Assembly: GCA_022579005.1 (NCBI GenBank)
Contig: MU401541.1
Span: 6,301-70,300 of the forward strand
Length of the DNA: 64,000 nt
DNA from: Poronia punctata
Taxonomy: Eukaryota > Ascomycota > Sordariomycetes > Xylariales > Xylariaceae
Direction: 5' to 3'
The first letter of the stretch is position 1. Each line of letters starts with the position of its first letter. Position numbers and translations under genes: made by a program. Of the stretch, positions 10,249 through 23,544 are shown piece by piece. The notes beneath the pieces are model-generated. The model worked only from the letters and a program-made list of their open reading frames with translations, searched no databases and was not told where the DNA came from.

Positions 10249-13200
10249 ACACGGGATTAAACTGGCTGCAAGGGACTTCTGAAGTTCTAAACTAACCTAA
10301 AAGTATTGTTTGATATTAGTTTGACAGGAACTATCGGATCTTGGCTCTGTTCTTCTCATCTTATAACGTTCCGTGACGTTTTTGGTGATGGTAATTTCTA
10401 ACCTTATTATACAGATACGCGTACGCGTGGAAGGTAGGTACTAAATAAGTTAACCTACTCATTGCCGAGCCTTTGCCAGTATCCTTGTATCTCCACTATG
10501 GTGGTTGGTGGGTTTGGGGATAGCGACAAACAAGAGGTTAATACCGATATATGCGAACTTGGTCGAAAGAAGGAAGATCTACCCTCTTTAGAAGAGAATA
10601 ACGTGTGTCTAACCACATTCCAATACCGATCAAGTTCCAAATGAGGAAACTCCTTGGGGTTGTAGATTGGGGATTCTCCTTGGATTAGATAGTTTAGTGT
10701 TTTGTAGGATGGGGAAAATAATCCCTCGATTTACCTACCCTCGTCACAGACGGCGTGCTTTCGAATCACCTGACCCAATATAGGGACCCTGACGGGCGTC
10801 TAACGTTCCGCTAAAAACACCATCAAGAACCGATTGTTATCAATTCTAGGTTAAGAGACTACGAGTAGTCTAGCGGGGAGAGCTTTCGAGATCGATCACA
10901 ATACAGTGCAAGAAACTATCTATCGCAAGCCAGACTAGGGTTCCATATGATGGTAAGTATGGTAGTATTCTTTTATTTCCCGACGCTTGTTGAATCATGT
11001 GGTGGTCAAAGTTTCTTTTCTTTAAGCTTTTTCTGACATATCTCGGTAAGACAACCGGTTACGATTCGATAGAGCGGCATTTCGATTGCTTGGCGACGGA
11101 ATGGCGTGAGATGGTATCTAAACTCATTTTCGGATGATCTTTCTTCAAATGCCGATCAATCTGATGGAAGAACGGTGTTGCCGATAACCTGTGAAATCCG
11201 GAGCAAAAGCGACTGGTGCCCTAATGCCACCTCACGGTCCTCACTATACTATATCTTACGATTCTCTTACTGCGTCTTTTCTGATGGTTCAGCTGGGTGT
11301 CCGGTTCGTGGCGAAGATGAAATATTAACTTAGGTGTGTAGGCAACTTGGGTAAGGTGAAGAGGCTAGAAGAGGAAGGCCGAGAAAGAGGGTTGATGTCC
11401 CGGTTGGGGAGACGGCTTCTCCGCTATGCCCGCTCGGCGCAGAGGTTACATTTACTATCCTACAGAATCCTGTGCAGCATAACATACCTACGTGCAGTCA
11501 GGTATCCAATGCGTCTTCCGGCATGTGGTATACCCATATAAATGTGTCCCCGCCCACACACGTACATGCGGCCGCATAATATAATGCAGGAAGTCTAACG
11601 GCTGCCAGAGTACCTCCATATCGACTGGCCATCTCGTACTATGGCATCGTACTCGTAAGATGGGATGATATACGCGATGCAGGGAGAATACGGTATCGCG
11701 GTCTTACGTGGTGTGTGTAGTACGTATGTCACGTCCAACATAATTACCCCCGTAATTTCCTCGGGCCGCAGGTAGGTTGGGATGCCGTTGGTTCCCTTAT
11801 CAGAAAGTGGCTGGTGAGACGATTGAGCCTATGAGCTGTCGTGGCTTACAAAACGTTGTTGCTGACATGCGTCGAAACGTAACGTACCGTCCCTTAACAT
11901 GAGACGAACAGGTAACGGCCCAGAATGTTACGAGGCTGGCACCATTCTAGATGATTTCCGTCACGGCGGATCCGGGAACAGCACAATGGTTCGGTAAATG
12001 CTGTACCACCTTTTCGTAAAACCGACTTCTTACCCGTGGGGATGTTGGCGCCGATTTCTTCGACAAACGAAGGCGTGATTGGAAATCTCTCGTCAAATGA
12101 CATGCTTACGTCCTGTTAAAGAAATTACCCAGTCTGCAGATGCGGTAGTTGTCATTAGTTCTACGTCGTACAACACACCTGTCCCAACCACAATTCTGCA
12201 CCGGATTGGTCCAGTAGACCCGAAAACCGGGCACACTGGTTTCCGTCGTATCGTAGGGTAGGAATTGCTCACCCTGATTCTACAACATGTAACCCACCCA
12301 AGTTGGACAATTGATACACTCCCTACGTAGGTGGAAAGCGCTCATTTCGCATGTGTCTTCTTACGCTAGAATTATGCCCAAATGCAGATACGTAGTATGT
12401 ACCTTATACGGTGGCACCTACAAAGCATGCCAAGGGCGGATACAGAATCAAAACCGGCCAAGCTCATATACGCGCCGAATAGGTAGGTACTTTAGGTAGA
12501 CCGACAAATCAAGCTAATTAACAAAGTAACCAACGAATACTTACTCAGGGGATCAAAGGCTAACGCTGGTTTCACTGACCAAAAAAAAAAAAACCCAAAA
12601 AATAAGCTTCTGATGGCGAATCGGCCGGGGGCGTGATCGTCAGGAGCAAAATCGAACAATCTAAGGGTAATAATTCACTGCTACAAGTTTCACGATGTCA
12701 TGCGTGTGAGCCGTCGCGATGGTTTGAACTGGACTAGGTTAAAAAGAAACCCCCAAAAGAGGAAAAAACCTTGTTTCGGCTTCATTAGAGCCTGAGCTAT
12801 ACTTGAATTGTGCTAGTCTGTCTAATCGTGGGAGCTAAAACACGTTGTCGAGGATGTAATGCGTTAGCCCTAGACCTCCACCAATAGGCCTAGACATGGA
12901 TGCATCCACACGTATTCTGTACTTTCGGTACCTGTTCGGCGAAAAATCAACCTTGACGTTTCCACGATGAGAGTTATTTTGTCATTTTATGACATAGACA
13001 GATGGATTATCATCATTCCCCAGGTCTTCCTAGTAATACCGATAGTTTGGATGGGCGGGCACTATCTACATAGTAAACACGCGCTAAACAAGACGCCAAA
13101 ATATATGGATGTCACAATGCTCGGATTCTAGGTACCTACTTGGATCGAAGTTACTTGCAGGCAGAGATGTATGAACAGGAGGGGAGGTTTCAAGGTTAAT

Positions 13201-13563
13201 TATCACCAGTGATAAAGCGCAGGGTCTAGCTCCACCATGCCTTCCCAGACCCTCCCTGCTTTACCTACATTAGGTACCTACCTCCTTCCTAAGTTTTCAA
13301 GCTGTACGTGTTCTCAACATTATGCGGCAACCCGGTATTAGGTACGCCCACTTGCCTGGTGTACGCCTGCTGTTTCCTTCCTTATGTAAGGTATGTTTAC
13401 CTGCCTCCCAACCAACATTCTGTCCGAGGGAGGAAAGGACACCCTTGTTATAAAAAGATAGTATTCTTACGATGATAATTAAACAAGCAACGTTGGTAAG
13501 CATTTCGAGAGGTATTTGCAGGACTTGGCCAACCAACTGCATACCATCCTATGCTAGTCTACC

Positions 13564-13595
13564 TACTCGTATCTAAAGGTAGGAGAGTACGAGTA
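13564..13595. repeat. Inverted pair of TACTCGTA / TACGAGTA octamers
   Basis: TACTCGTA at 13564-13571 and TACGAGTA at 13588-13595 face each other with a 16-base spacer. They belong to the dispersed intergenic motif family and lie about 1 kb upstream of the PKS start. Confidence 0.8.
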
Positions 13596-14606
13596 AGTAC
13601 TTACGTAGCCGCCCCTTTATACAGTAACTAGACTACTTACCTGGTAGGTTCAGGCTTATCAGCCGTGAGGGCCAGGTCTGGGAGCCAAGAACGAACATAG
13701 GGTACCACTGCAATACCAAGTGCGCCTATTACCTCGGTCTATGTACGCAAGTACCTTACCGCCGGAAACCCTGTAGGGTGTAGGGTGTTTCGCTCTTTTT
13801 TAGTCTGTAAATGCCTACATCATCTTGTTCGTCCGGCCCATAGCACCGGGTTCGGGTCTCGTTACAGTAATACTTTCTGATCCAGGTACGTTAAGAAAAA
13901 TTCAAGAAAACCTTGCATTGCCACCTGCATACCGGCTTCCTAACCCTATAACCCGTATACCTATTCCAGCTTCTTTTATGTCCGGATTCCCGCTCCCAGA
14001 CTCGATCCGTCCGATTCGAGGTTTATCATGTATCGAACCTAGTTAACCTAACTAACGGGATTCCCTAGGATCCAATCTCCTTGTCGACCCTTTTTTTTTT
14101 TAATCTCTCTTCGTGTCTAGCCCACAATGCAACTAGATACGTACGACTGCACTAGGTACCTGACTTAGTCGGGAGTGTACTACACACTACCTACATTCGC
14201 AATGGCTGCCCTAGGTAGGTAGTCAACTGTTATTCCCAAACCCCTGCAGCTTGGGTTCTTGAGTCCCAGACTGGTGGGAAGGTTTGAAAGTTGCCGTCGC
14301 TGACACGATCGTCTCCCCATATCCCCCTTGCTGGTCCGGGTCCACGTACAAAAGGGGTTAAGATGTGACCCGTGTCCCGAGAGAGATATATTTATTATGT
14401 AGCGGATTGCAAGCACGCAGACCTGGTCTTCTTTTTTTTTTCTTTTGACGCATGCATCGTTCCTCTTCTATCCATATTATTATTCCCATAATCATAATAG
14501 ACTGGACTTCGGGGGTCGTCTAGATCTCTCTCAAGTCATCCTTGATTGTCAGCATTTTTGTAGTATTTTTTGTATAATTAACCTTTTTGTTTTATGATAC
14601 CCCACG

Positions 14607-17600
14607 ATGTTATCTCGAGATCCCAGCGAATACCTGCAATGGAAGCAGAACGGGGTCCACACATCAGAACCAATAGCCATATGTGGCATCGGTAAGAGCT
14701 CGCGTCCCAAGCTGTCGGAAGACGACTACGTCAATTCAAAGACGCACAGGCACAAGCACAGCCGGGTACACGAAACCGGTCAAACTGGCTGACTCACTGA
14801 CTGACGAATGGTGGCTTATAGCTTGTAATCTGCCGGGAGAGTCGACGTCACCGGAGAAGTTCTGGGATTTGATCTCCAAAGGCAAATCGGCGCAGTGTGA
14901 CGTGCCCAAATCACGGTTCAATGTAGAGGGTTTATATCATGCCCAGGGCATGGACCGCCCGGGCAGCATGGGCATGAAGGGTGGGTATTTCATCCAGGAC
15001 GACGTCCGGGCTTTTGAAAACGGCTTCTTCGGCATAAACAACCTGGAAGCGACGCATATGGACCCCCAACAGAGGAAATTACTCGAGGTGGTCTTTCAAT
15101 GTCTTGAAAATGCCGGCGTTTCTCTCGAGCAAGCGTCGGGGTCGAACACGGGATGTTACGTGGGAAGTTTCACCAACGACTATGAAGTCATGCAAAGGAG
15201 AGACTTTGATTAGTACGTTCCTGCGCGCTCCCAGCATCCCTGCGGACCCTGCCTGCTAGATGGGAGAAACTAGATGGCAGAAATACACGAGCTGACTGAA
15301 GTGACTTGTTGGCAGCTCCCATCGTTATACAGCTACCGGTGCAGGGACAACCATCCTAGCCAACCGGATTAATCATGTTTTTAACCTCCTAGGACCCAGG
15401 TATATAACTTGAAGGTGACAAAGAAGAGAGAATCGACCATGACAACTAACGATGGCGATACAGTCTTGTTCTCGATACGGCCTGCTCGTCATCGCTGTAC
15501 TGTTTACACGTCGCCTGTACGGCGCTTGAGAACTACGAATGCGACGCGGCTATCGTGGCAGGCGCGAATCTTATTTTGTCGCCGGAACAGCATGTTACCA
15601 TCATGAGAGCCGGTGTCCTCTCCCCTACTTCCACCTGTCACACTTTTGACACTTCGGCGGATGGATATGGCCGAGCCGACGGTGTGGGCGCATTATATGT
15701 AAAGAGACTGAGTGACGCAATTGCCGCCGGGGACCCGATTCGAAGCATAATCAGAGGTAGTGCTGTAAACGCGTAAGTATATCTCCTCCTTTCCTCCCTA
15801 CCCCCCTTTTTCGAAACCTGCGTCTAATCATCGACACTCGAACATAGAAATGGACGTACCTCTGGAGTGAGCCTTCCCAGCATTGAGGGTCAAGAACTGG
15901 TGATTCGAAAGGCGATGGATAAAGCCCAACTGTGCCCAGACGATATATCCTATGTTGAATGCCACGGTACGGGTACCAAAGTCGGGGACGCAATCGAAGT
16001 CGAGGCTCTGTCCCGGGTATTCCAACGTCAAAGATTAGATTCCCCTCTCCTGATCGGTTCGGTGAAGACCAACGTCGGACACTCGGAAGGAGTAAGCGGT
16101 ATCACAAGTGTTATAAAGTCAATTTTGGCCATGGAACGGGGTCAAATCCCTCCGACGCACGGTCTAAGGAATATAAACCCGAAACTCAAGATCGACGAGC
16201 GTAACATGACCATTCCCGTCGAGTTGACATCATGGCCAAACTCGACAACATCTAGACGGGGTCGTCGGCGCGTTGGTGAGTTGGGAATGATTCAAAGCGA
16301 AAAAAAAGACTGATGCAAGAAGCTGACTTTTTAGGAATAAACTCGTTCGGATATGGTGGTGCCAACGCGCATTGCATCCTGGAAGAGGCTCCTAGATTAT
16401 CTGACCTGACATCGGTCGATGAAGAGCCCGGTCAGTTGATTGCCACTCAATCTTACGTTGTGCTGCCTTTGTCAGCGGCATCAGCTCCGTCACTAGAAGC
16501 ACGACTTGCGGATTTGGCAGGCTTCGACTTTGGTGACGTGGACCTGTCAGATCTCGCCTATACTCTAGGAAGCAGACGCAGCCAGTTCCCTACCCGGGGA
16601 TTCCTCATTGCTCCTCGGAGAGAAAAGCTTCAGCAGATATTCCGGTCGCGGCCATTTGTAACTTCGGCAACGCCTGCGGTCAACCACAACCTTCCCTATG
16701 CTTTCGTCTTCACAGGTCAGGGGTCACAATGGCCTGGCATGGGGCGCGAACTCTTCGACGAGTTCCCCTTATTCCGCCGTGCCATTTCTGAAATGGACGC
16801 AACGCTCAAGGGACTCCCGGACGCCCCTTCATGGTCCTTGCGAGAGGCTATCATGAATACATGCGAGCCGGATCTCATCCATCTACCCGAAAGATCACAA
16901 CCCTGCTGTACCGCAATTCAGGTAGCTCTAATTCAGCTTCTCGCCACCTGGGATCTGTTACCGTCCGTCACCGTCGGCCATTCTTCGGGAGAGATAGCAG
17001 CGGCGTTTGCAGCTGGTCATCTCTCTGCTGCCGAAGCCATCGTCATTGCCTATTATCGTGGATATCTTGTATCCCAGGTACACCAGAAGGGCGCTATGAT
17101 GGCCGTGGGGGTTTCCGAGTCGGCAGCCGCGCAAGAGATTGCTGCGAATGGACTCGAAAAGCAGATCAAAGTCGCATGCGTCAATTCACCAGAAGGCGTC
17201 ACCGTCTCGGGCGACAACTGCGCAATCGAACGACTCCTCGAACACCTTACGCAGAAGAAGATATTCGCAAGGAAACTGCGCACTGGTGGGCAAGCGTACC
17301 ATTCACATCACATGTTGACAACTGGGGCCAGATATGAGGCTGCACTTGACAAAGTCCTCCCCTATCTAGGCCCTTCGGCCCGAGTCCCAAAAGGGGCGAT
17401 TTTTGTGTCGTCGGTGGAAGTCGGCGTCAAGAGGTGCGGGTTTGGGAGTAACTACTGGCGTCAAAATCTCGAGGGCCAAGTCCGGTTTGCACCGGCTATC
17501 AAGTTCATCCACGATAAAGCTGACTATTGCTTTGTCGAATTGGGACCACATTCCTCACTCGAGTTGCCGATCAAGCAAACATTGGCCGAAGCCGGGGTTA

Positions 17601-20600
17601 CTGGCACGCGGGTGATATACGCTGCCCCTATGAAGAGGAACGTGCAGGCTGTCGAAAGTGCATTAAGCTTTGTGGGCTCGTTATGGTTACAGGGATGCAA
17701 CGTCAATTGGTCCAAGGTCAACGGGTTAGAGGGGCCGATGAAGTCTCCGTTCCATCCATATCAAGTTGTGACCAACCTCCCCCCCTATCGCTTCAGCTAC
17801 GACAAGACACTGTGGACAGAAAGCCGAATTAGCCAAGAGTACCGAGAACGCCAGCATCTACGACATGAACTTTTAGGATCACTGGTGCCCGGTGGCAATG
17901 GGAGGGACTTCATTTTCCGCAACATCATCCGGGTGAATGATGTCGTTTGGCTTAAAGACCACAAGCTTGGAGAAACGACAGTCTTTCCCGGCGCCGGCTA
18001 TCTCGCGATGGCTATGGAGGCAATGGTCCAAGTAAATCGCATCGACAGGACTACGAAACCGTCCTTCTGCTTCTCCAACGTTAACATTACGAACGCGTTG
18101 GCCTTGTCAGACGATGCCCAGTCCCAGACGGAGATTTTCCTTTCCCTGCACAAATCCAACATCAACAACGTCAATACCTCGTCCGTATGGTGGGAATTCA
18201 ACGTGTCTACCTACCTTGATGGGATTTCCACGTCTCATGCGACTGGCTCTATCGCTGTTCAGATGGATGGAGGCCGGTTGACGTCCAAATACCAGCCCCC
18301 TAAAGGCACTCTTGAACCGACAGCGAAGCGCACCTGGTACGAGAGGCTGGCTCAGCAAGGGCTCAATTACGGGCCTACGTTCCAAACCATTTCCCGTTTC
18401 GACACGCCACGGATGAAGTCGGGATTGTTCTGCACGGCAGAAGCGCCTCTCCTGACGTCCTGTGGCGACGTGACAACCGAGTACCCGGTACACCCCATCA
18501 CACTGGACGGCATGTTGCAGATGGCGGCCGTTTCGGCGGCTAGTGGCATACCCAGGGACCTCAGAGCTGTGGTGCCTACACGGATAACCTGGGCCGCCAT
18601 CAATACTGTGGCGGCGCCCACTGGCACGGTATGCCACCTGAACTCTGTCGTGCAACGCACTGGCTTTGGGTCGATGGAAAGTGGCGCCGAACTTGTACAG
18701 CAAGATGGCCGGGTGGCGGTCCAATTCGACAAGGTCATCCTGCGGCCTTACTCTGCTGGAACCGAGTCGGTCCGTGAAGCTGACAGGCGACATCCCGTGC
18801 TGCGAATCCTGTGGAAGCCCGATGCCTACGGACTTGGGCTCATACCGGCATCGGCGCTTGAGAAGTTTGTCCAGACCTTTGCGAAATCCGCCGGCGCTTC
18901 TGTGTCGGACGTTTCACTAGCCAGACTAGGCGGTGTACTCGATCTCGTCGTGCACAAAGAACCGCGGGCTCGGATTCTAGAGCTCGGGAACGAGGATCAT
19001 ATGCTGACCGCCACGCTTCTGGATCTCATGTCTACACGGAGTGACTTTAAACGATTCCTGAGCTACACAACCGCATCCTTGGACGCCGAGGGGTCGCTTT
19101 TGGGCGGCCCCGTCGATGTCGCGACCGGCCAGCGCTCGGCCAGCCCGTCATATCTAGCCGAAAGCTCGTTCGACCTCGTGTTGATTCCCAGTGCCGGGCC
19201 TTGGGTGCAGAGCCGAATGGGGCAGATCAAGGAACTACTGTCGAAAGACGGGTCTCTGATCATACTTGATCGGCAGCCACAGATGGACTTTGTCAAACCC
19301 ATTGGGCTGTCTTCTGTCAGTCTTCCGGCTGCCGACGGATCAGGGGCCGTCATTGTGGCTCGTCAAGGACACAGATCGAACATGGAAGCCTTGCAAAAGC
19401 ATGACTTTTTGATCGTCGAGAGAGAGAGATCGCCGCTCGGCACTGCATTGGAAGACGGCCTCGGCGAGATCAATGGACGAAGCGTAACACGTACGACTTT
19501 GGAGGAGCTAAGGGAAGAACACGTTCCTCACGGTACTACCGTCTTCAACTTGTGCGAGCTATACGCACCCCTTCTCAGTGTTATTTCCGACGAGGACATG
19601 CAGCGCGTCAAGATTATGACCAATGCCGCCACCTCGCTTGTATGGATCACTGGCGGGAATAGCCTCGTGGGTGAAAAGCCGGAATTCTCTCTGGCAGTCG
19701 GGCTAGCTAGAGCGGTGGGAATGGAGCAGCCTTCGCTCAAATTCTACACGTACGACGTCGACTCTCCCCAAGTAGACGTAGATGCCACCGCCCAAAATAT
19801 CATCTCCGTCCTGAACCAGGACAGCCCGAGACCGGATATGGAGTTTGCTCAGCAAAACGGCACTGTGCACGTCAGTCGGTTTGTGCCAGATGATGGGGTG
19901 AATATGATGTTCCGAAATAAGCAAGGTCTCGAACCGGTAATGTCGACTGTGGCAGAGGCCGGAGACGTCCGGCTTGCCATCGAGAAGCCTAGCCAGTTCG
20001 ACTCTATTTTCTTTAAGCAGCAGCAAGCGCCGTCCACAGTACCGGCGGGATCGATCCGGATCAAAGTCGCGTCAGTCGGCATCAACGCGAAGGACTTTTA
20101 TGTCCTCGCGGGAAAGGTTGAGACACAGGATGCCACCTGCCAACTCGAGTGCACAGGTACCGTGGTCGGTGTTGGACCAGACGTCACCGGGTACTGCATC
20201 GGTGACCCTGTGGTGGCCATGGCCCCGACACATTTCCAGACATATCAAACACTCCCTGTCTGGGCCTGTCACAAGCTCGAGAGGACGGACAATCTCGATG
20301 TTTGCGCCACGCTCCCCGTAGTCTATGCCACTGCTCTTTATGCTTTGCACCATCGCGCCCAGATCCAGGAAGGGGAGTCTGTTCTGATTCATTCTGGTGC
20401 CGGAGGTGTCGGCATAGCGGCTATTGAAGTAGCGCTCGCTGCTGGAGCCGAGGTAAGATGGCTTCCTCTGTCAAACGATCTATACATATACTAATGCAAA
20501 GCACATACAGGTCTTCACAACAGTATCAACCGAAGAGAAGCGCGAGTTCCTCGTCAAGGAGCTAGGTGTTAAACCCTGCAACATATTCAGCTCACGCGAC

Positions 20601-22268
20601 ACGTCCTTCCTCGAGGGTATACTCAAAGCTACCGAAGGCCAGGGAGTCGACGTCGTCCTTAATTCTCTAACCGGAGATCAGCTTCACGCGACGTGGAGAT
20701 GTATTGCCGACTTTGGCCGCTTCGTAGAGATTGGCAAGGCCGACCTCTCTACCGGCGGTCGTCTCGAGATGGATCAGTTCTTGAAGAACACGACCTTTAC
20801 AGCCTTTGATCTCAGTCGACTCTATTTCACCGAAAACAAGCGACATCGAGCGTTGTGGAAGTCATTACTATCCGAGGTCATGCAGCTTTATCGTGAGAGC
20901 AAGATCGGCAAGTCGATACCTATCAAGGTTATGGACATCTCGCAGATCAACGACGCCTACCGCACATTCGGATTGCGGACTCGCATCGGCAGAGTCGTCG
21001 TTAATCTTGAAAACGCCGATTCGACCATCAGAGTGCAAAAGGAGAAGTATGTGACTACATTCGACTCGGAGAAGAGCTACGTGATGATAGGCTGTCTCGG
21101 CGGGTTGGGACGGACCCTGACTCGCTGGATGGTCAGTCGTGGCGCCAAGAAGTTTGCCTTTTTGGGTCGGTCCGGGCTTCAGAAGACGCCGGCGCGCAAC
21201 CTTGTGGAAGACCTCGATAGGATGGGTGCCAAATCGGTCGTGGTCAAGGGCGATGTATGCAGTGCTGCCGACGTGAATGCGGTTGTAGCGGCCGCCGCAG
21301 AAATGGGCAGCATAGGCGGAGTCGTACAGGCGGCCATGGGTCTCAACGAAGCCATCTTTGCCGACATGCCAACCGATTACTGGCACACGGGTACCGATCC
21401 CAAGGTACAGGGTTCCCTACACCTATACAATGCGCTCAAAGCGACGAAAGGTGACGACAAGGGCGACGGAACTTCCCAACTCGACTTCTTCCTCATGACA
21501 TCCTCCGTCTCAGGCAGCGTCGGCACAGCCACCGAAGCCAACTACTGCGCCGGTAATTACTTCCTCGACATATTCGCCCGTCACCTGAGAAGTCAGGGTA
21601 TACCAGGCGTCGCCGTAGGTCTGGGCATGATCTCGGAAGTCGGCTACCTACACGACAACCCCGAGATCGAAGCGATCCTTTTACGAAAAGGTATCCAACC
21701 CATCGATGCCGACGAGGTCCTTCAGATCATCGACCTCTCTTTATCATCGGGAGGCAAGCAGATGGGCATAAATCACGCCCACGACCATCTCGCTGCCGCG
21801 CACTTCCTCACTGGTCTCGAAGCCACAGGTATCAAAGAGCTGCGCAAGAAGGGTTTCGAAGGAAACCATCCCGTCCTCCGCGATTCTCGATCCGGTCTCC
21901 TTGCGAGCGCACTAGGTTCCGACGACAACAATGACAATAACAACAGCTGTAATTCCCACAGTTTACCCCCCGAAATGGCAAAGGCGCTAGAGGCAGGACA
22001 GACATTAACCGAAGCGGCGTCAACACACGTGCGAGCACGTTTCGCTAATCTCGTGTTAATGAAGGCCGAAACGGTGGCGCTTGAGAAACCGTTGGCAGAA
22101 TACGGTATGGATAGTATGTTGGCGGCGGAATTCAGGACTTGGCTTTATCAGACGCTGAATACGGATGTTCCGCTTTCCATGTTACTTGGAAAGACGTGTA
22201 CGCTTGGACAATTGGGGGTTATGGCTGCTGGGGAGATTGAAAAGGCGCAGTCGCAGTCGGAGACGTGA
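14607..22268 (+). CDS. Highly reducing type I polyketide synthase (KS-AT-DH-psiMT-ER-KR-ACP)
   Basis: Seven exons: 14607-14691, 14822-15212, 15316-15399, 15464-15772, 15848-16275, 16335-20452, 20511-22268; 2,390 residues. KS (about 22-445) has DTACSSSL (Cys 194), ECHGTGT (His 329) and NVGHSEG (His 368). AT (about 553-870) has GHSSGE (Ser 649) and AYHSHHM, fitting malonyl-CoA. DH (about 942-1230) has His 975 in LKDHKLG and Asp 1157 in TLDGML. The 1250-1540 segment aligns with a C-methyltransferase, but the SAM motif reads LELGNEDHML, so it is probably inactive. ER (about 1645-1960) has GAGGVG and NSLTGD. KR (about 1984-2170) has GCLGGLGR and Tyr 2140 in ANYCAGN. ACP (about 2305-2385) carries Ser 2340 in YGMDSM. 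It should make a reduced, unmethylated chain. There is no thioesterase or reductase, so release needs a partner. A short Asp/Asn-rich linker precedes the ACP. All six introns sit at conserved KS or ER positions and leave an intact frame. The product is unknown. Confidence 0.96.
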
Positions 22269-22804
22269 TGTTTTCTTTCTCTCCTTTTTCTTTTTTACAG
22301 TTGTTTTTTTGTGAGATTTTTGACGAATAGGGGTTTTTGAGTTATGTCTGCACGCTGTTATGAGGTGATCAATCAGGTGGTTGGTGGTTAAGGGTTAGGG
22401 GTGTTTGTTGTTGCTGCGCCTCTTGGGGGCCGTGGCTTTTTTTTTTTCCTTCCCTATTTCTATGATGATTTTTATATATATTTTTATATTGCTATTCTTT
22501 TCTGCATGATAAATGGAATGGCGTTTTATGTTTTTACGCGAGACTTTTGGTATAAAGGCGCAATATACGATGAAATTACAGAATGCAAGATGAAATATAT
22601 TTATATCGTACGATGTGCTTTGTATAAATACTATCTAAATAAGGCCTGTACACACATACACAAATTTACTTATATATGCAAACATGAAAATCATCTATTC
22701 TATTTCATCAGATATCATCTTACACAAATATTTAATTTACCCCTTTGATTTCGTTGTTCAACAATCCCTCTTCTTCATCCCCATCCCTTTTCCTTTTTTC
22801 CTTT
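22269..22804. other. 3' flank of PKS
   Basis: T-rich, AT-rich convergent 3' flank between the PKS stop and the stop of the small zinc-ribbon gene. No gene seen. Confidence 0.6.
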
Positions 22805-23074
22805 TCATTTCTTCCCTTCCCGTCCTAAAATCCTCCTCAACACCCCCCTTCCCCTTTTCTTCTCTCCCTTCTTCTCCTTATTCTCCTCGTGTAATCTCTC
22901 ACACTCGGCTTCCATCCTAGCCTTCTCACCCGCCCAAACACAACATCTACATTCCCTTTCCTCCACCCGATTATTGGGATTTAATGGGTCGGCGTAGAAG
23001 CGGGCGATTCGGAGGGTTCGGTTGCACGTTGGGCATTCTTTTGTTATTTGTTGTGTTTGTGCGGGGGTGGACAT
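22805..23074 (-). CDS. Small hypothetical protein with zinc-ribbon-like cysteines
   Basis: An 89-residue frame whose ATG has a good context (CCACCATGTCC). An upstream in-frame TTG would add 15 residues and is not favoured. It shows two cysteine groups, CPTC at 14-17 and CRCC near 42-45, spaced like a zinc ribbon, then a highly charged Glu/Lys/Arg helix (about 50-75) and a basic tail (RGRGVLRRILGR). I recognise no named family. It ends about 540 bp from the PKS stop in convergent orientation. The ordered cysteines suggest a real gene, but low-complexity composition makes this uncertain. Confidence 0.5.
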   Translation of the reverse strand: MSTPAQTQQITKECPTCNRTLRIARFYADPLNPNNRVEERECRCCVWAGEKARMEAECERLHEENKEKKGEKKRGRGVLRRILGREGKK

Positions 23075-23264
23075 GGTGGGTTTGGGTTGGATAGATGGAA
23101 GAAGTGTATGATGTTTCAACGAGGTGGAAAAATGTTGTTATAATGTAAGTTGGGATAGGTACGGTAGGTATTTTACTGGATTGAATGGCCGGAAAAATCC
23201 CACGATATCTTTTGGGGCGGGTTTCAGGTTTCTTATATATTATATTATACATTACCTTATGCCT

Positions 23265-23293
23265 TCATTCATTCATTCATTTCATTCATTCAT
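23265..23293. repeat. CATT tetranucleotide microsatellite
   Basis: Six to seven tandem CATT units with one T insertion. Confidence 0.9.
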
Positions 23294-23508
23294 GATTTTA
23301 TTATATACCATGTACCTATATCAAAGACCTAGGACCTAAGACATAAAAAGAAAGAAAGGAAGGGGACAGGGGGGGGGATTGTCTTGTCCTTTTCTCTTTA
23401 TATCCCCTTGTCTCTCTCTTCAACCCTATCCTACCTATTCATTGTCTTTCTCATAAAGGAAAGGTTAGTGACCATCTAGGGAGAGCAGCCGGTGTCAAGG
23501 GCCCCCAT

Positions 23509-23513
<5 letters not shown>

Positions 23514-23541
<28 letters not shown>
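23514..23541. repeat. CT dinucleotide microsatellite
   Basis: About 14 tandem CT units. Confidence 0.95.

Positions 23542-23544
<3 letters not shown>

Larger units (their letters stand above)
9534..14606. other. 5-kb gene-free region upstream of the PKS
   Basis: No frame exceeds about 80 codons with any family signature, and no transposase or reverse-transcriptase motif is visible. It carries six of the 20 TACGAGTA/TACTCGTA octamers (9836, 9847, 10860, 11650, 13564, 13588), many TAGGTA-type motifs, a GAA run and several A or T homopolymers. The last part must hold the PKS promoter; a TATAAT sits at 14573, only about 30 bases before the ATG. Confidence 0.65.

Noticed and set aside
9534..14606. 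Possible degraded transposon in the region upstream of the PKS
   Set aside because: No long terminal repeats, target-site duplications or transposase/reverse-transcriptase residues could be found by eye.
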